Translations under genes and position numbers: made by a program | Assembly (NCBI GenBank): GCA_036898135.1 | Contig: CM072514.1 | Span: forward strand, 81,253,541-81,317,540 | Direction: 5' to 3' | Source of the DNA: Oncomelania hupensis | Taxonomy: Eukaryota > Mollusca > Gastropoda > Littorinimorpha > Pomatiopsidae | Length of the DNA stretch: 64,000 nucleotides | Notes under the pieces: generated by a model | Seen by the model: the letters and a program-made list of their open reading frames with translations, nothing else | Databases searched by the model: none | Told to the model about the DNA's origin: nothing | Part shown: positions 54,658 through 64,000 of the stretch, in pieces | Numbering within the stretch: position 1 is the stretch's first letter | Layout: every line of letters starts with the position of its first letter

Positions 54658-55450
54658 TAACAATAATAAGGGTATTTATATAAGCTTAGAGCTTTTTCTT
54701 AATGAAATCAGTTCAAAGCGCAGTTTTCATGCATTTATACTTAACGTTAACATCGAAATAAATACGAAAAGAAGTGAAACAAAAACGAGACACTGACAAA
54801 TTATTCTAAGACATAATACAAACATGAACAAGAATATTTACAAGTAAAATACAAAAAACGAGGGAGGGAGGGTGGAAGAGGAGAGCAGCTAATGAGTGAG
54901 AGGGCTGTGATGTCGGAATCACAAAAGAAGGAATGATGCTGGTGATAGGAAGCGAGATCATACATTTTTAAGGAAGAGGTGAGTTTTTAAGTTGGACTTG
55001 AAAGTGGCTATGTTCGGAAAGCTGCGAAGAGAGAGATGAAGGGAGTTCCAAGTTGAAGACCAATAACTGAGAAGGAGCGACAGCCTGCAGATGAAAGTTT
55101 GTAGCGGGGTATTTGTAGCATGAGGATGTCAGAGGAAGAAAGAAGATTTCTAGATGGCTTGTAGAAGTAATGTTCTGAGTAAGGTAGGAAGGGGCTAATC
55201 CATGGACGCACTTGTAAAAGAAAATACAGATTTTGTAGGTAATCCTCTGAGATGCAGGAAGCCAGAGGGGAGAATGTAAGAGGGGTGTAATATGATCAGA
55301 TTTTTTTAAAACATTTTGAGAACTAGACGAGCAGCTGAGTTCTGAACACGTTGGGGCAGATGAATAGAAGAAGAAGAAAGTCCAATCAGAAGAGAGTTGC
55401 AGTAGTCTAAGCATGACATGACAAGAGAGGACATGAGTTTGGCTGTAGCG
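54582..55450 (-). mobile_element. CR1/L2-like LINE, 3' end fragment
   Basis: A 148-residue minus-strand frame (54968-55414) carries the C-terminal signature of CR1/L2-type reverse transcriptases: HITPLLHSPLWLPASQRITY, KICIFFYKCVHGLAPSYL, then SSLSSQLSEHSHFQVQLK. The 3' UTR has GCGCTTTGAACTGA and AAGCTTATATAAATACCC and ends in an (ATT)n tail that forms the AAT microsatellite at 54582-54665. The RT core is missing (5' truncation), so it is dead. Confidence 0.85.
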
Positions 55451-55504
55451 TGAGTGGTCAGATGCTTGCGGGCAAGGCCTGTTCTACTATTACTGTATGT
55501 CTTC

Positions 55505-55660
55505 GCATACCCCGTCCCGAACTGAAAAGGTAAGGTAGAATTAAGGGTGCAACTACGTTATACCAACCGGCTTAATAGGCAGGCTTTACAACCAGCAGCA
55601 GAGATTGGGAGAAGCGAGTCTCAGCAATGCATAGTATGGACTGGACTTCTTGTGCAGTTT
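55505..55660 (+). repeat. dispersed repeat family R3, copy 3
   Basis: CCCCGTCCCGAACTGAAAA, GGCTTAATAGGCAGGCT and CAGCAGCAGAGATTGG align with 38905-39065. Confidence 0.55.
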
Positions 55661-55756
55661 AACCTTTGACCTGCCTATGGGACTTCTACTGCGGTCCCTC
55701 TCTAGCGTTTGGACCTCGGAGAAACATTTTTAAAAATGTATCTTAGCGTTCGTTAG

Positions 55757-56756
55757 TAATGCCGCTCACTAGTTGCTGCCATAGAAGACCTAACACACGC
55801 AGCACGAGGCACTCACTAGCTGCTGCCACAGACAAGACCTAACACACGTAGCACGAGGCACTCACTAGCTGCTGCCATAGACAAGACCTAACACACGCAG
55901 CACGAGGGCACTCACTAGCTGCTGCCATAAACAAGACCTAACACACCCAGCACGAGGCACTCACTAGCTGCTGCCATAAACAAGACCTAATACACGCAGC
56001 ACGAGGGCACTCACTAGCTGCTGCCATAAACAAGACATAACACATGCAGCACGAGGCACTCACTAGCTGCTGCCATAAACAAGACCTAACACAGGCAGCA
56101 CGAGGCACTCACTAGCTGCTGCCATAAACAAGACCTAACACACGCAGCACGAGGCACTCACTATAGCTGCTGCCATAGACAAGACCTAACACACGCAGCA
56201 CTAGGCACTCACTAGCTGCTGCCATAAACAAGACCTAACACACGCAGCACGAGGCACTCACTAGTTGCTGCCATAAACAAGACCTAACACACGCAGCACG
56301 AGGCACTCACTAGCTGCTGCCATAAACAAGACCTAACACACGCAGCACGAGGCACTCACTAGTTGCTGCCATAAACAAGACCTAACACACGCAGCACGAG
56401 GCACTCACTAGCTTCTGCCATAAACAAGACGTAACACACGCAGCACGAGGCACTCACTATAGTTGCTGCCATAGACAAGACCTAACACAGGCAGCACGAG
56501 GCACTCACTTGCTGCTGCCATAGACAAGACCTAACACACGCAGCACGAGGTACTCACTAGCTGCTGCCATAAACAAGACCTAACACACGGAGCACGAGGC
56601 ACTCACTAGCTGCTGCCATAAACAAGACCTAACACACGCAGCACGAGGCACTCACTAGCTGCTGCCATAGACAAGACCTAACACACGCAGCACCAGGCAC
56701 TCACTAGCTGCTGTCATAAACAAGACCTAACACACGCAGCACGAGGCACTCACTTG
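55757..56756. repeat. 49-bp satellite, about 20 units
   Basis: The unit GCACGAGGCACTCACTAGCT then GCTGCCATAAACAAGACCTA and ACACACGCA recurs at an exact 49-bp period. Variants are mainly ATAGAC/ATAAAC, an extra G in GAGGGCAC, and two units with TATAG in place of TAG. There are no spacers between units. Confidence 0.95.
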
Positions 56757-56769
56757 CTGTCTTTGGAGC

Positions 56770-56925
56770 ATCGCCGGACGCTCCAGACAACTGAGCACAA
56801 TCTTCGGCGACCTGAGATGGGGGAGAACGGACCTAGTGCTAGCTGTATACATGTATTTATGTAGCTGGTACTCACCCGTCTAGGACATGAGCGTCGGGGT
56901 CTTTGAAACCCGTGCTTCCTTCTCT
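56770..56925 (-). mobile_element. SINE S2 fragment (tail type b)
   Basis: ACAACTGAGCACAATC and CTCACCCGTCTAGGACATGA match 9358-9753 in the same strand. The head and the (ATT)n end are missing. Confidence 0.7.
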
Positions 56926-57111
56926 CGCTGCTCCTCTGTCTTTTATTTGATGTGGAGAGGCAAATGGGAGCGATCAAAGGTGCGGAGGCATAACATTCTA
57001 TGTCGGCAGATTAGAGGACAGCTGCTGTGTTACCGAAACAAGACTAGCAAAACCACCAACAGGATCAAAGTGCCAGCTTAATACCACCACAACTCTGCAG
57101 TCAAAACAATT

Positions 57112-57320
57112 CTCCTTCTTCTTCTTCTTCTTCTTCTTCTTCTTCTTCTTCTTCTTCTCCTCCTTCTTCTTCTTCTTCCTTCTTTCTTTCTCTTCGTCTA
57201 TTTTCTTCCTTCTCCCCCCATCCTTCTTTTCTTCTTCTTCTTCTTCTTCTTCTTCTTCTTCTTCTTCTTCTTCTTCTTCTTCTTCTTCTTCTTCTTCTTC
57301 TTCTTCTTCTTCTTCTTCAA
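57112..57320. repeat. (CTT)n microsatellite
   Basis: Two long CTT runs around a C/T-rich spacer. The Glu/Lys run on the reverse strand is an artefact. Confidence 0.95.
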
Positions 57321-57359
57321 TATAGCTCTCCTCATTCGTCTTCATCATCATGCATCATT

Positions 57360-57370
57360 CAAGTTTGAAT

Positions 57371-57420
<50 letters not shown>

Positions 57421-57490
57421 TATCAACATCGTCGTCGTCATCTTCAATCATAATCATCATCAATCATCATAGTCGTCGTCGTCGTCAATC

Positions 57491-57534
<44 letters not shown>

Positions 57535-57560
57535 TATCATCTTCTTCTTCTAATTCTTCT
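57360..57560. repeat. (ATC)n microsatellite
   Basis: Two ATC runs separated by GTC/ATC imperfect units. Confidence 0.95.
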
Positions 57561-57683
57561 TCTCCCCATCCTTCTCCATCTATCACCTCTTTTTCCCCTT
57601 AAAATTGACGCAGACGCAGACGCGAAATACACACAGGCATAGTGCAAAGACACTCTCACTCACAAACACACACACACACACGC

Positions 57684-58356
57684 TGTTACGTTGAAACGCG
57701 AATGGTGCGTTTGAAATGCGCACGATGTTATGTGTGAAGCGCGTGCAATGGCAGGCTTGTGTGTGACGCGCGCGATAGATCTGTTCGTTTTATTTTTGCA
57801 ACGCATGCAGTAATAGAGTGTATTTATCTTTGATTTGATTTTGCGTTGTTATTAGTAGAGGCTTTGTGTAACGTTAGTGTTTTTAGTTGGTCGATATTGT
57901 TTGAGAATTTTCGGGAATCAGTTGTTTACTATCGATCGAAGCGTGTGGATTATTCTGTTGGTTACCATGGAAGCTTCCATTCCAAATGGGGTTGTATGAC
58001 GTGAGTCACGTGATGATGAAATTAATTTTGATTGGTTGTGGTGTTTTATGTAGGATTATTCTCGTTTGTTCCCGTGTATGTAGAGACTATATAAGCGCCG
58101 CACTGTTAAAAAATTTGCGAGTTGTTGTTGATAGTGAGTTGGAAAGTGAAATTTGAGAGTGAAAAGGCGATTGTATGCAGTTGTTGATGTGTGCTGAATA
58201 AAAGTGGAAAACTTCATACGTCGACTTTGTGACTTGTATGCTGTTTGGACGGGTTGCGTGGATAAACGAATCTGAGTTACACCTTATCAGGAATTCAGCA
58301 TTGGGGCTGAATCAGATACTGATAAAGAACACACCATCATCAAACGGAGTGTAACA
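57684..58356 (+). mobile_element. solo LTR, second family (LTR-2), copy 2
   Basis: 673 bp, TGTTACG...GTGTAACA, with a perfect 5-bp duplication CACGC (57679-57683 and 58357-58361). It has a TATA-like GACTATATAA (about 58087) and CTGAATAAA (about 58193). It aligns with 43998-44588 but has an extra stretch in the first 100 bp, so the two are diverged members. Confidence 0.9.
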
Positions 58357-58386
58357 CACGCACTAGCTCTAATAAAGTACTAGGAT

Positions 58387-58391
<5 letters not shown>

Positions 58392-58438
<47 letters not shown>
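58392..58438. repeat. (CT)n microsatellite
   Basis: About 23 CT units. Confidence 0.95.
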
Positions 58439-58441
<3 letters not shown>

Positions 58442-58579
58442 TTAATTATAAAATATAAAACAAAAACGGAGGCAGTGACAGATTGCTCAAACAGAAAACC
58501 AGACTATATCATCAATCAGGACGGCAATTAAGAAATACGCCGACTCTCGACAACAAACCTATGAAGGATTGTCATAATA

Positions 58580-58725
58580 ATGATGTAGACGGCAGCAGCG
58601 ACTATGACGACGAAGACGACGACAACGATGATGATGATGATGACGACTATGATGATGATGATAATGATGTGTTTTTTGATGATGATGATGACGATGAGGG
58701 TGGTCATGATGACGGTGATTATGAT
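58580..58725. repeat. GAT/GAC microsatellite
   Basis: Imperfect GAT and GAC units. Asp-rich frame is an artefact. Confidence 0.9.
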
Positions 58726-58854
58726 GAGACCTTATGCTCCAGCTATATTAATTTTACTTGAAAACAAGTATACAGACCACGAGATATCGAAATTTTTTTG
58801 AGAAAAAAATATCCGTTGATGAGGAAACTAGTTAAATAATCGCAATGCTTTATT

Positions 58855-58859
<5 letters not shown>

Positions 58860-58910
<51 letters not shown>

Positions 58911-58935
58911 GAACAGACAGACAGAGACATAGAGA
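58860..58935. repeat. (GA)n microsatellite
   Basis: GA units with CA interruptions. Confidence 0.95.
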
Positions 58936-59420
58936 TAAAAGAAAAATGAGAAGAAGTTAAAGAAAGAGAAGAAGAAAAAGATCACCAATAACAGCGACAG
59001 CAAACTAAACACGGCGTATTAAAATAAATAACAACAACAACAACAAAAAAACCGGGTATGACTGGCGGTTGGTTAGAAAGGAGACGGACGTGTGGGGGTG
59101 TAGAGGGAGAAGGTAGGGCAGGAGAAACTTGTCAATGACAATGATCCTTTGTGACACAAGGGAAGGCAAGATAGGCCGTCATTATTTAGGGCAACATGCA
59201 ACAGAGTCTGTCATTGCCTGTCAAACGTAGTCAGCTTGGACGTTTCTGGTTTCGTGACATCCACGGATGGTGTTCAGGATGTATTTACCCAGTCGATAAA
59301 TGTGCGAAGCCGTACCGTACGACACGGAATTACCCACCGCTTTGCGAATTTATGCGCTGGGTAACTGTTTCGTGAATACCACCCCAGCATTACACCACAA
59401 TCATTGACCCGTAGAGTTTC
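58936..59420. other. interval without recognised features
   Basis: A short AAC run at 59028-59048; otherwise unremarkable. Confidence 0.4.
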
Positions 59421-59424
59421 ATCG

Positions 59425-59715
59425 TTAAACAGCTCCAAGAACTGTTCGAGGCACCTAGCTCCAGCTGCCCGAGGCGCCAACTTGCTTGAGGTAGGCGCAT
59501 CATCTAACGCTTCAGACAACTGAAGACAACCTTAGGCGATGGTCAAGGGAGGGTGGGGGTGGGATGGGAGGGTGAAGTGGGGGTGGTGAAGGGACCCTAC
59601 TTTTTGCTGGGCGTTTTCATGTAGCTAGTGCTCGCCCTGTCACCATCTTTACAGTCTGTGCATAGGAATGCGTGTGTGCACAGACTAGACCTCGGTTTAT
59701 GTTCTCATCCGAAGT
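59425..59715 (-). mobile_element. SINE S2 fragment (decayed)
   Basis: CGAGGCGCC, AGACAACTGAAGACAA and CAGACTAGACCTCGGTTTAT followed by CATCCGAAG match the minus-strand SINE at 9358-9753. A G-rich insertion at 59545-59590 separates the halves. Confidence 0.6.
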
Positions 59716-60200
59716 AGTGTGGGCCCTTGACTTTGCGTCAGGGTCATGTGTGGCTGTTGTCAGTACTGCAGGACCTCAACCCTAAAATGCTGAACCACAG
59801 CCTGCAAGGTTCTGGCCTATCACTGAAGGTTTACGTTGTTTTTGCCGCTGAGCCAGCAACCACCTTTACGCAACCCATCCATTCCTGGATTCATATATTA
59901 ATGAGGTTTCGTTATGTCAGATAAGTGTACCAGTACACCAAGGGAGCAAAAATCGCGTGGTGTCTGCAATAGCAGCAACATTTTCAATTTTGTTTTGTTC
60001 GTTCATTCCTACGTACTCTGCCAAACCTTATTACGGCATATACGCCGCTGAGCTCTCTACAGCCTAACGACATGTGCCTTTGCGCTGTATGGCAAACGGA
60101 TCGTGTCATAATAACGGAAAATCTGGTGGGAATGCATCAACTGTCATTGTGGGTTAGCCTCCAGCAAACAGCTTCACTTCGTGGTCAATTATAATGCAGG
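59716..60200. other. interval without recognised features
   Basis: No supported gene. The 65-codon plus-strand frame has no recognisable domain. Confidence 0.4.
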
Positions 60201-60202
60201 GT

Positions 60203-60409
60203 TCCCCCCCCCCACCCCCCACCCCCCCCCCCCCCGTCCCACTCCTCCCTCTGTCCTTGCTCTTACAAGGCATTCGTTTTATAGATTTATTTGTCCCTAT
60301 GCCTTACCACCTTTCATCCCCATCCCAAACCTTTCTCTGTCTCTTTCTCTGTGTCCGCGCGTGTGTTTGTGTGTGTGGTTTTGTGGGTGTCTTTCTTTGT
60401 GTGTGTGTG

Positions 60410-60477
<68 letters not shown>

Positions 60478-60480
60478 GCC
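60203..60480. repeat. poly-C, GT and (CT)n simple repeats
   Basis: C-run at 60206-60236, GT-rich at 60355-60412, about 30 CT units at 60413-60475. Confidence 0.95.
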
Positions 60481-60570
60481 GTTCAGCCTCGTCTGACCGC
60501 TTCTCGCATTATGAAAGATTTATTAATCTCTCTCATGTGCACCTTATCCTTCTTCATCTTTTTTTTTCCG

Positions 60571-60748
60571 GCGCTCCATGTACGTGATTTTTGTATGCCT
60601 ACATCATCATCATCATCATCGTCGTCGTTGTCGTCATCGCGGTCTTCACCACCAACGTATATATATATATTGACGTTGGTGGTGAAGACGGCGATGACGA
60701 CAACGATGATGTTGATGTAGGCATACAAAAATCACATACATGGAGTGC
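60571..60748. repeat. long inverted repeat (hairpin) with AT loop
   Basis: Left arm 60571-60658 and right arm 60673-60748 are nearly perfect reverse complements. They include TGATTTTTGTATGCCTACATC and the matching GATGTAGGCATACAAAAATC, and GTCTTCACCACCAACGT opposite ACGTTGGTGGTGAAGAC. The loop is an ATATATATATATTG stretch. The left arm is longer by extra ATC units. Confidence 0.9.
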
Positions 60749-60755
60749 ATTATAA

Positions 60756-61030
60756 AATGTCCCCAGAAACAAGGTATATCTGTTTTTGAACGGTTATCTG
60801 GGGACACAATTTGTTAACTTTGAAAACGGAAGGAAATGTAAATTTCGTCTCCTCTAGGCGACGAATTAGGTCAAGCTGTATTTGTTTTAGGTCAACTGTC
60901 TTTTACGAACCGTTTGAGAATGTTTTCAAACCGTTTGTTGACGCCGGATAGTGTCCTCACTTGGTTTCATACAATTTAAGAATCCAAGAAGGCAAATGGG
61001 TTTTGGGGACGGAAATATATATGTTTTTTG
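60756..61030. repeat. dispersed element related to R1
   Basis: It opens with a perfect 10-bp inverted repeat (TGTCCCCAGA at about 60758 and TCTGGGGACA at about 60798). It also contains GTCTCCTCTAGGCGACGAA, TTAGGTCAA and CCGGATAGTG in the same order as 36940-37022. It is probably a different subfamily of the same element. Confidence 0.45.
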
Positions 61031-61032
61031 TG

Positions 61033-61515
61033 TGTGACGGTGGGTTCTATTGTTGCTGCACAATGGAATGCTATTACCCACTCGTCTTCGTCTGCGGGAT
61101 TCGGCTAATCACCCTATGACTAATCTTAATACATTATTTTATATGTTTGGCCCGGTCTGTGGCAGAATAGGGTTATAGAGATAGGGAGAAAATGGTAAAA
61201 GATTCACTGACACACTAGCTCTCGCACGGCTATGAAACATAGGGAGTCCAGCCACTTCCTATCCTGTTCCGTAACCCGGAGGTCGTAGGGGCACCACAGC
61301 TGATCGCTTAACCAGCATACTCCATCTTTCTTTGTCCTCAGCAGCCCTGATGGCTTCGCTCAGTGTCAAACCAGTCCATTCTCGAATGTTGTCCTCCCAC
61401 CTCTTTTTCGGTCTCCCTCTTCTTCTACCTCCTTGCACTGTGCCTTGCAGAATTATCTTTGCAAGGCCTGATCATCTGGCCACTTGATAACAGTAAATAT
61501 CACACATGCGCGGTG
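61033..61515 (-). mobile_element. GMR1-like LTR relic, split by a LINE fragment
   Basis: On the minus strand this is the 3' end of an LTR of the element family. CTGCACAATGGAATG, TCACCCTATGA, ATGGTAAAAGATTC, CACACTAGCT and ACGGCTATGAA keep the order of LTR A (14240-14415). After the interruption CACTTGATAACAGT continues the LTR, which then ends abruptly after 61510. It is much more diverged than LTRs A-C. Confidence 0.8.
61258..61478 (-). mobile_element. LINE L-A fragment inside the LTR relic
   Basis: 221 bp from the TATCC-rich tail end to the complement of YGHV...QGTVQ-coding sequence. It is flanked by a 7-bp duplication, GCCACTT (61251-61257 and 61479-61485). Both copies fit the LTR sequence, so the insertion junctions are exact. 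Confidence 0.88.
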
Positions 61516-62130
61516 AAATAACCCGAGATAAACTGAAACATAATGGCTTAATAAATGAGCCCTCGATTAAGCAAACATTTAATTGTATTTTCATGTATTT
61601 AAATTGAGCCATTAGGTTTCCTAATTAAGAGAATCAAAGTATAAAGGTAAGATTGAGTCGATCTTGTATGAACTAATACAATACGAGTACGATGAATTGC
61701 AATTTTGCAACCGTAACATCAAATGGTTTATAATTTCTAACACACAAAGCAATATTTACGATTTGATTGGTCAACTCTACCTCATTCCCATTTATTTTAA
61801 TTAACTTCACAGTGGTTTAAATTTGGTTAGTTTTAAGAACCGTTGTTTCGAGCTTCAAGTTGTTTCTTTCTTTTTCATTATTCTGGTAATTTTAATTTAA
61901 TTTTTTTAAACTAACAGAATAGTATTTCATTAATTGTTTTTAAACATTATTTAATTGTGAAAATACTTGAAATAAATTGATTGAATGGAATTGCACTACG
62001 CAAACCAAGATGCATGTAGAAAATGGAATAAATATTTGCAATTTCACTACATAGAAAGCTTATTACATAATAATTATGATACACCTATATATGAAAATCC
62101 ATGTTGTTAAGTATATATCTATAATTATCA
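61516..62130. other. AT-rich interval
   Basis: Strongly AT-rich, with no open frame of note, no terminal repeats and no gene. Confidence 0.5.
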
Positions 62131-62131
62131 T

Positions 62132-62460
62132 TGTAGCCGAGCGGAGTATTTGACTCCCGTCTCTCGGCCACCACCTTGAGAACACGGCCACAGCCGAACT
62201 GTTATTTTCATTTATCCCTTGTAAGAGAGAAATAAAAATATTAGCCTGCCGGCAATGTAGTCCTGCTCACCACCAAAAGCAGAAGACGAATGGTCAGCCG
62301 GGGAGAACAACTGTCGTGTCGCCTTGTCCTTCATAACCCAATGGCCAGTCCAAAGAATTCTGCACAGCAGGAGCCACCCAATGCTAGTCTGACCAACAAG
62401 TGTAAGGTAGACAACCTCTCTCCCAAGCTTGAACCAGTCGCCTCCCTTTCCGCCACAGAT
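62132..62460 (+). repeat. direct duplication D, copy A
   Basis: TGTAGCCGAGCGGAGTATTT, CACCTTGAGAACACGGCC, AATGTAGTCCTGCTCACCAC and CTCTCTCCCAAGCTTGAACC recur in order at 62633-63053. The start resembles a tRNA A-box (TAGCCGAGCGG), so it may be a SINE-type unit, but there is no clear B-box. Confidence 0.7.
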
Positions 62461-62632
62461 CCTACAGCTCAAATCGAAACACGTCCTCATAATTTTCCAG
62501 TTCGCAACAGGTATGTCTGGAACAGACACAGACTACGCCCAGTCAGTCTCCATTCATTGACTTAACAGTGAAAAACTGTCTTCAACAGTTACCAAGGTCC
62601 AGCATTATCTTGTTCCAGGTCGTTGTACTACT

Positions 62633-63053
62633 TGTAGCCGAGTGGAGTATTTGACTCCCAACTCTTAACCATCACCTTGATAACACGGCCCAACCCGAGC
62701 TATTTCATGTATCCCTCGTAAGAGAGACATAACAATATTTGCCGTGCAAGCCGGGGAAGCGTGTTAATCGTAAACCGGCATGCCGGCTACTAGTGCCACG
62801 ACATTCTCTGCAAAGTCACTGCCATTGACTTGCATAAAATGCCTGCCAACAATGTAGTCCTGCTCACCACCAAATGCAGAAGACGAATGGTCAGCCGGGG
62901 AGAACAAATGTTGTGTCGCCTTGTCCTGCCTAACCCATTGGCCACCCCAAAGGATTCTGCACAGCAGGAGCCACCCAAGGCTGGTCTAACCAACAAATAG
63001 AAGGTAGACAACCTCTCTCCCAAGCTTGAACCAAGTCGCCTCCATTTCCGCTA
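62633..63053 (+). repeat. direct duplication D, copy B
   Basis: Diverged copy of 62132-62460 with about 90 bp of extra sequence (about 62745-62835) that includes the palindrome CCGGCATGCCGG. Confidence 0.7.
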
Positions 63054-63400
63054 CACCATGTATTTGTAGATTTCAAGAAGCGTTTCACCGAGTCTGGCAT
63101 GCAGCTCTGTGGGCAACCATGAGAGCGTACAACATCAGCCTTAAAAGTTATCACAAGCCTGTATGACAAGCCCACCAGCGCAGTACATTACATTACATGA
63201 TTATTGCTTTAGGTCCAGCGGACTCTTCCGAGCCAAATCAGGACCGGACAACCCCTGATCCGCATAAAGGATCTGCCGAAACAACCCTAGTGGTAAAACT
63301 GAAAGCTCTCCACCAGCCAGTCACTTTACAATAAAGACATCCCACGCAGGGGACGCTGAGGATGTACTCTAATTTATCGAACCCCCGTTTACAAAAACAA
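63054..63400. other. interval without recognised features
   Basis: It contains ACATTACATTACATGATTATT followed by a GC-richer segment. Nothing assignable. Confidence 0.3.
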
Positions 63401-63404
63401 AATA

Positions 63405-63660
63405 GAATAATAATAATAATACAGGATGCTATATACGCGCCTTTCCCCAAATCAATCAGGCTCAAAGCGCGGCGATCTATACCAACATACACGCTCACCT
63501 GTCTCATCCACCCTCACACACCAAATACACATCCAGCACTCAAACAGGTGGTGTAAAGGCAGGGAGATCGCTATTAGAAGACGGAAAGAAAATTTTTTTT
63601 TTTGAAATTTTTATATTGACTGCGTTCTGTACCATTATTGAAGAAACAAACACCATTATA
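63405..63660 (-). mobile_element. SINE family S1, headless copy
   Basis: On the minus strand it covers the body and tail of 8239-8632. TAATAATAATAATACAGGAT at the low-coordinate side is the tail, followed by AGCGCGGCGATCTATACC and GGTGGTGTAAAGGCAGG. The tRNA-like head is missing. Confidence 0.8.
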
Positions 63661-63864
63661 AATTATCAACAAAACACATACATATAAAATGCCTACATTG
63701 CTAAATAATAACATCATAGGAAGCCCTAGTGACCACCTGGCAGAAAGCGTCCAATATTCCCAAGCTGATCCAACAGACCCCATACACAAATAAGGAGTCT
63801 TGTCCCGGAAGGTTTTTCAAGCGAAGAAGAAGATAGTATAGCAGATTGATAGAACAGAGCAGGA

Positions 63865-63985
63865 ATGAAAAAGAGCAAATGAGAAAGAGCGCGACAGTGG
63901 GAATTTAAAGTACTAAATTTCCAGAAAGTGGGGATACTATTTATACTGAAACCCCCGGCACCCCAACGGGGGGCACCAGCGCAGT
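63865..63985 (+). repeat. dispersed repeat R4, copy 2
   Basis: GGAATTTAAAGTACTAAATT and CCGGCACCCCAACGGGGGG match 44640-44722. Confidence 0.65.
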
Positions 63986-64000
63986 GCTCCACAACAACGC

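Noticed and set aside
55757..56756. CRISPR-like repeat array
   Set aside because: Units are contiguous 49-bp satellites without unique spacers, in eukaryotic DNA.
62290..62565. 91-codon frame in duplication copy A
   Set aside because: Copy B carries stops and indels in the corresponding frame, so the frame is not conserved between the duplicates.

Overview
Organism and overall character. This is non-coding-rich eukaryotic nuclear DNA. It has very many trinucleotide (ATC/GAT, CTT, GTT) and dinucleotide (CA, CT) microsatellites, minisatellites, tRNA-headed SINEs, LINE 3' fragments, small inverted-repeat transposons and LTR retrotransposons. Nothing bacterial is present: no operons, no dense coding. 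The repeat spectrum, and a Ty3/gypsy-like retrotransposon with the domain order Gag-protease-integrase-reverse transcriptase-RNase H, fit an invertebrate metazoan, most plausibly a mollusc (perhaps a gastropod). That assignment is an inference from style, not from a host marker gene. No host gene can be named. One three-exon model (6641-9258) and one possible terminal exon (37341-37550) are offered at low confidence.

Layout. 1-4.9 kb: dispersed repeats, a LINE fragment, and a 1.46-kb solo LTR (2451-3906) sitting inside an ATC microsatellite. 4.9-5.9 kb: a 1.0-kb DNA transposon with perfect 32-bp terminal inverted repeats and a 7-bp target duplication. 6.6-9.3 kb: the candidate gene, with a SINE in its second intron. 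9.4-14.2 kb: SINEs, AT-rich sequence and microsatellites. 14.2-29.0 kb: two 8-kb GMR1-like LTR retrotransposons in head-to-tail tandem on the minus strand, sharing the middle LTR (LTR-internal-LTR-internal-LTR), inside a GAT microsatellite. The distal copy has a near-intact 1508-residue Gag-Pol; the other carries several frameshifts. 29.0-34.4 kb: microsatellites and a 529-bp hAT-like MITE (32321-32849). 34.44-36.19 kb: a 32/41-bp minisatellite with no stop codon in any forward frame. 36.8-45.3 kb: dispersed repeats, SINEs, a LINE fragment and a solo LTR of a second family (43998-44588). 45.35-53.48 kb: a third GMR1-like element on the plus strand, inserted into a LINE fragment with a perfect GTCCC duplication; its integrase has a locally scrambled patch. 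54.6-55.4 kb: a CR1/L2-like LINE tail. 55.76-56.76 kb: a 49-bp satellite. 57.68-58.36 kb: a second solo LTR of the second family. 60.57-60.75 kb: a long hairpin. 61.0-61.5 kb: an LTR relic split by a LINE fragment. 62.1-63.05 kb: a direct duplication.

How the parts work together. The only coherent machinery is the GMR1-like retrotransposon: LTR promoter and polyadenylation signals, a tRNA primer site 7 nt inside the 5' LTR, one Gag-Pol reading frame without frameshifting, and a purine tract before the 3' LTR. Gypsy-type enzymes in copia-type order is a described but uncommon arrangement (GMR1 clade). The insertions show a possible target habit: two independent insertions have the same 5-bp duplication (ATCAT, read in element orientation) in the same phase of ATC microsatellites. 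The SINEs, solo LTRs and MITEs are non-autonomous passengers.
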